In this document: positions 12,986 to 14,897 of the stretch, piece by piece
Layout: each line of letters opens with the position of its first letter
Numbering within the stretch: the first letter of the stretch is position 1
NCBI GenBank assembly: GCA_031272345.1
Contig: JAISTZ010000035.1
Location: forward strand, 1 to 14,897
Direction of reading: 5' to 3'
DNA: 14,897 nucleotides
Source: Spirochaetaceae bacterium
Lineage (GTDB): Bacteria > Spirochaetota > Spirochaetia > Treponematales > Treponemataceae
The notes under the pieces: model-generated
Database searches by the model: none
Seen by the model: the letters and a program-made list of their open reading frames with translations, nothing else
What the model was told of the DNA's origin: nothing
Translations under genes and position numbers: made by a program

Positions 12986-14680
12986 CTAGGTGTATTTTTG
13001 CAGCAGCGCCCGGGCGTGGTCCAGGGACTGGGCGCTTCCGGGATCGCCGGAGAGCATCCTGCCGATTTCCGCTGTCCGCTCCTCCCCGGTTACGGCGCGC
13101 ACCGACGTGGCCGTCCTGTTTCCGGCAACGCGCTTTTCTACCTTCATTTGAGTATCGGCATAAACCGCGATGCTCGCCAGATGGGTGATACATAAAATCT
13201 GTTTGTTCTTTGACAATTGCTTGAGGTGGGCCCCCACGGACACGGACACTTCCCCGCCGATTCCCGTGTCGATTTCGTCGAATACCAGGGTGTCGATGGA
13301 GTCCCGCCCGGCAAACACGGTCTTGAGGGCCAGCATGACTCTGGAGAGTTCCCCCCCGGATGCGATCTTGTTCAGGGGTTTCTCCGGCACACCGGGGTTC
13401 GCGCTGAACAGGAATTCCACGTTGTCGATCCCGTAGGGGCCGCATTTCTGGTCGAACTCGGCGCTCTCCTTTTCCGTAATCGACACGACGAACCGCGCGC
13501 CCCCCATGCCGAGTTTTGCAAGGACCGATTCCACCCCCGATGCCATAAGGGTTGACGCGGCCCTCCGTTTTTGGGAAAGATTCTTTGCCGCCAGGTAGAG
13601 GGCCCGCTCCATCCGGCCTATCTCGGCCTTGAGGGCCTCCTGGTTTTCTTCGCTCCGGGAAAGCCGCTCCAGCTCCCCCTGGGCGCTCTCGCCGTAGGCG
13701 ATCACCCCTTCAATCCCGCCGGCCTTGCCCCGCTCCGGGGGGTATTTCTTCCTGAGTTTGAACAGGAGGGCCAGGCGCTCCTCCACCGCGTTGAGCCGCT
13801 CCGGGTCGAACACCAGGCCCCTGCTGTAGGCGCGGAGGTCCTCGGCGATGTCGGTGTATTCGTAAAACCCCGCCTCGCAGCGTTTTGCCGCGCCCTTGAG
13901 GGCTTCGTCAAAGCCCGCCGCCTGGTCAAGGAGGGCGTTGAGCTTTTTTAGGCCCGAAAGGAGGTCCCCGGAGAGGAGGCCCAGGGCTTCCTCCACGGCG
14001 GCATAGAGCTTTTCGTATTGATTGAGCCGTTTCTCCTCCTGGGTGAGTTCTTCTTCTTCCCCAGGTTTGAGTTTTGCCCCGGCGATTTCCTCCACCGCGT
14101 ACCGGAGCATCTCGATTTTTTCGTCCCGCCGGAGGGAGGCGTCCTCCAGGGCCGCCAGTTCCTCACGCTTTTTTACGAGGTCCGAGTAGGCCAGGGTGAA
14201 CCGGGCAGTTTCCCCGGAGATTCCCGCGAATTCGTCCAGGCTCCGGCGGTGTTCCCCCGATCTGAGGAGGGACTCGTGGTCCCGCTGGCCGTGGATGTCC
14301 GTGAGCAGCGCGGCAAAGTCAGCAAGCTCCGCCCTGGTGACCGGGGCGCTCTCTATCCACGCGCCGTTCTTGCCGTTCACCCTGATTGCCCGGCGGAGGC
14401 GCACCCGGTTGTCCTCCGAGTCGATTCCATGGTCCGAAAGCCACTCCAGAGCCCCGGCGCCCCCCCGGTCCAGGGAGAATACCCCGGACACCCGGGCCTC
14501 CTCCGCGCCGGTGCGGATGCACCCGGTGTCGGCCTTACCTCCCAGGAGGAATGACAGCGCCCCAATCAGGATGGACTTTCCCGCCCCGGTCTCTCCGGTG
14601 AGGGCCGTAAATCCCGGCGCAAACTCCAGGGACACGGTGTCAATGAGGGCAAAGTCTTTTATGGCAAGTTCTTCAAGCAT
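12986..14680 (-). CDS. recN: DNA repair protein RecN (SMC-like ATPase)
   Basis: A 564-residue protein, close to the usual RecN length. It opens with MLEELAIKDFALID, the canonical RecN N-terminus, then has Walker A GETGAGKS (29-36), a long helical coiled-coil arm (about 150-400) and the C-terminal ATPase half: the signature LNKIASGGELS (436-446), Walker B LVFDEID (465-471), and ITHL with the switch His (H500). RecN acts in the cytoplasm on double-strand breaks, bringing DNA ends together with RecA. All ATPase motifs are intact. A frame extension to 14791 is rejected: it lies upstream of the promoter and its sequence is unlike RecN. The ATG at 14680 has no Shine-Dalgarno and lies only 12 bases after the -10 element. 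No LexA-type box was recognised. Confidence 0.95.
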   Translation of the reverse strand: MLEELAIKDFALIDTVSLEFAPGFTALTGETGAGKSILIGALSFLLGGKADTGCIRTGAEEARVSGVFSLDRGGAGALEWLSDHGIDSEDNRVRLRRAIRVNGKNGAWIESAPVTRAELADFAALLTDIHGQRDHESLLRSGEHRRSLDEFAGISGETARFTLAYSDLVKKREELAALEDASLRRDEKIEMLRYAVEEIAGAKLKPGEEEELTQEEKRLNQYEKLYAAVEEALGLLSGDLLSGLKKLNALLDQAAGFDEALKGAAKRCEAGFYEYTDIAEDLRAYSRGLVFDPERLNAVEERLALLFKLRKKYPPERGKAGGIEGVIAYGESAQGELERLSRSEENQEALKAEIGRMERALYLAAKNLSQKRRAASTLMASGVESVLAKLGMGGARFVVSITEKESAEFDQKCGPYGIDNVEFLFSANPGVPEKPLNKIASGGELSRVMLALKTVFAGRDSIDTLVFDEIDTGIGGEVSVSVGAHLKQLSKNKQILCITHLASIAVYADTQMKVEKRVAGNRTATSVRAVTGEERTAEIGRMLSGDPGSAQSLDHARALLQKYT

Positions 14681-14692
14681 GGATTTGGATAT

Positions 14693-14721
14693 AGTATAGC
14701 GGAAAGAGGGAGGGGCGTCAA
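14693..14721 (-). promoter_or_regulatory. recN promoter, giving a nearly leaderless mRNA
   Basis: On the minus strand TTGACG (14721-14716) and TATACT (14698-14693) are 17 bases apart, a near-consensus sigma-70 promoter. Only 12 bases separate the -10 element from the recN ATG, so transcription should begin about 5-6 bases before the start codon. Confidence 0.7.
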
Positions 14722-14806
14722 GTACGCATCCTTCGTGAAAATTCCGGCGATTTTTACTCAAAACAAGGCTATTTTGCGTGGAAAAGCACACTTTTTACAT
14801 ACCGCC

Positions 14807-14838
14807 CCTTGTCACACCACCGCAAAAGGTGTACAAGG
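14807..14838 (+). promoter_or_regulatory. Hairpin enclosing the Shine-Dalgarno of the last gene
   Basis: CCTTGT-C-ACACC (14807-14818) pairs with GGTGTACAAGG (14828-14838): 11 base pairs with a single bulged C and a 9-base loop. The 3' arm includes the AAGG of the ribosome binding site AAGGAA (14835-14840) for the ATG at 14847. In RNA this would hide the site; as DNA it is an imperfect dyad suited to a dimeric repressor. Confidence 0.5.
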
Positions 14839-14846
14839 AAAACCCT

Positions 14847-14897
14847 ATGGCAAACCCAACATTGACTGACCTGTATCGCCGGGCGCTTGCCGCATCA
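14847..14897 (+). CDS. Partial gene of unknown function (first 17 codons)
   Basis: ATG 14847 opens a frame reading MANPTLTDLYRRALAAS to the window edge. AAGGAA lies 6 bases before the ATG, inside a hairpin. It is divergent from recN, with about 166 bases between the two starts. The fragment is too short to assign; the amphipathic TLTDLYRRALAA suggests an N-terminal helix and argues against a signal peptide. I could not find a convincing promoter in 14722-14806. Confidence 0.5.
   Translation, partial: MANPTLTDLYRRALAAS

Noticed and set aside
14681..14791. 37-codon N-terminal extension of RecN
   Set aside because: It spans the promoter, and RecN proteins begin at the MLEEL-type sequence.

Overview
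The window looks like a chromosomal piece of a GC-rich spirochaete, most likely a treponeme (possibly gut-associated). The main reasons are an outer-membrane protein of the UPF0164/FadL-like type known chiefly from Treponema, next to a very large repeat protein ending in an OmpA-type domain, plus exported proteins with spirochaete-style signal peptides. Genus is an inference; no rRNA or other decisive marker is present. No tRNA, rRNA, insertion sequence or CRISPR array was seen.

Layout, left to right. (1) 1-369, minus strand: a BrnT-family toxin gene, with the start of its probable antitoxin gene overlapping its 3' end and cut by the window edge. A good promoter with a perfect dyad in its spacer lies upstream. 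(2) 416-700: a G-run-rich non-coding block with an extended imperfect hairpin, ending abruptly in an A/T-rich promoter region. (3) 817-4657, plus strand: a tight three-gene cluster of exported proteins: a Cthe_2159-like beta-helix carbohydrate-binding protein, a lipoprotein with an HExxH zinc-peptidase motif (M30/hyicolysin-like), and a small exported protein of unknown function. (4) 4783-7793, plus strand: a HIT-family nucleotide hydrolase, a YbaK/EbsC-type aminoacyl-tRNA deacylase homologue, and an OmpR-type response regulator overlapping its histidine kinase by ATGA. (5) 7907-12094, plus strand, from a near-consensus sigma-70 promoter: the UPF0164 barrel protein and the 1041-residue protein built of eight FlgD-Ig-like modules plus a C-terminal OmpA-like domain. 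(6) 14680-12117, minus strand: recN and a helical conserved-type protein of unknown function. (7) 14847 to the end: the first 17 codons of an unidentified plus-strand gene, whose Shine-Dalgarno sequence lies inside a strong hairpin.

How they may work together: region 3 looks like a surface or secreted module for binding and processing extracellular polymers. Region 5 looks like an envelope pair, with a barrel in the outer membrane and a long modular protein tethered towards peptidoglycan. Region 4 pairs housekeeping quality-control enzymes with an envelope-stress-like two-component system. The points most worth a second look are the alternating A/B module architecture and altered peptidoglycan-binding motif of the 1041-residue protein, the apparently near-leaderless recN transcript, the hairpin covering the last gene's ribosome binding site, and the operator-like dyad at the toxin promoter.
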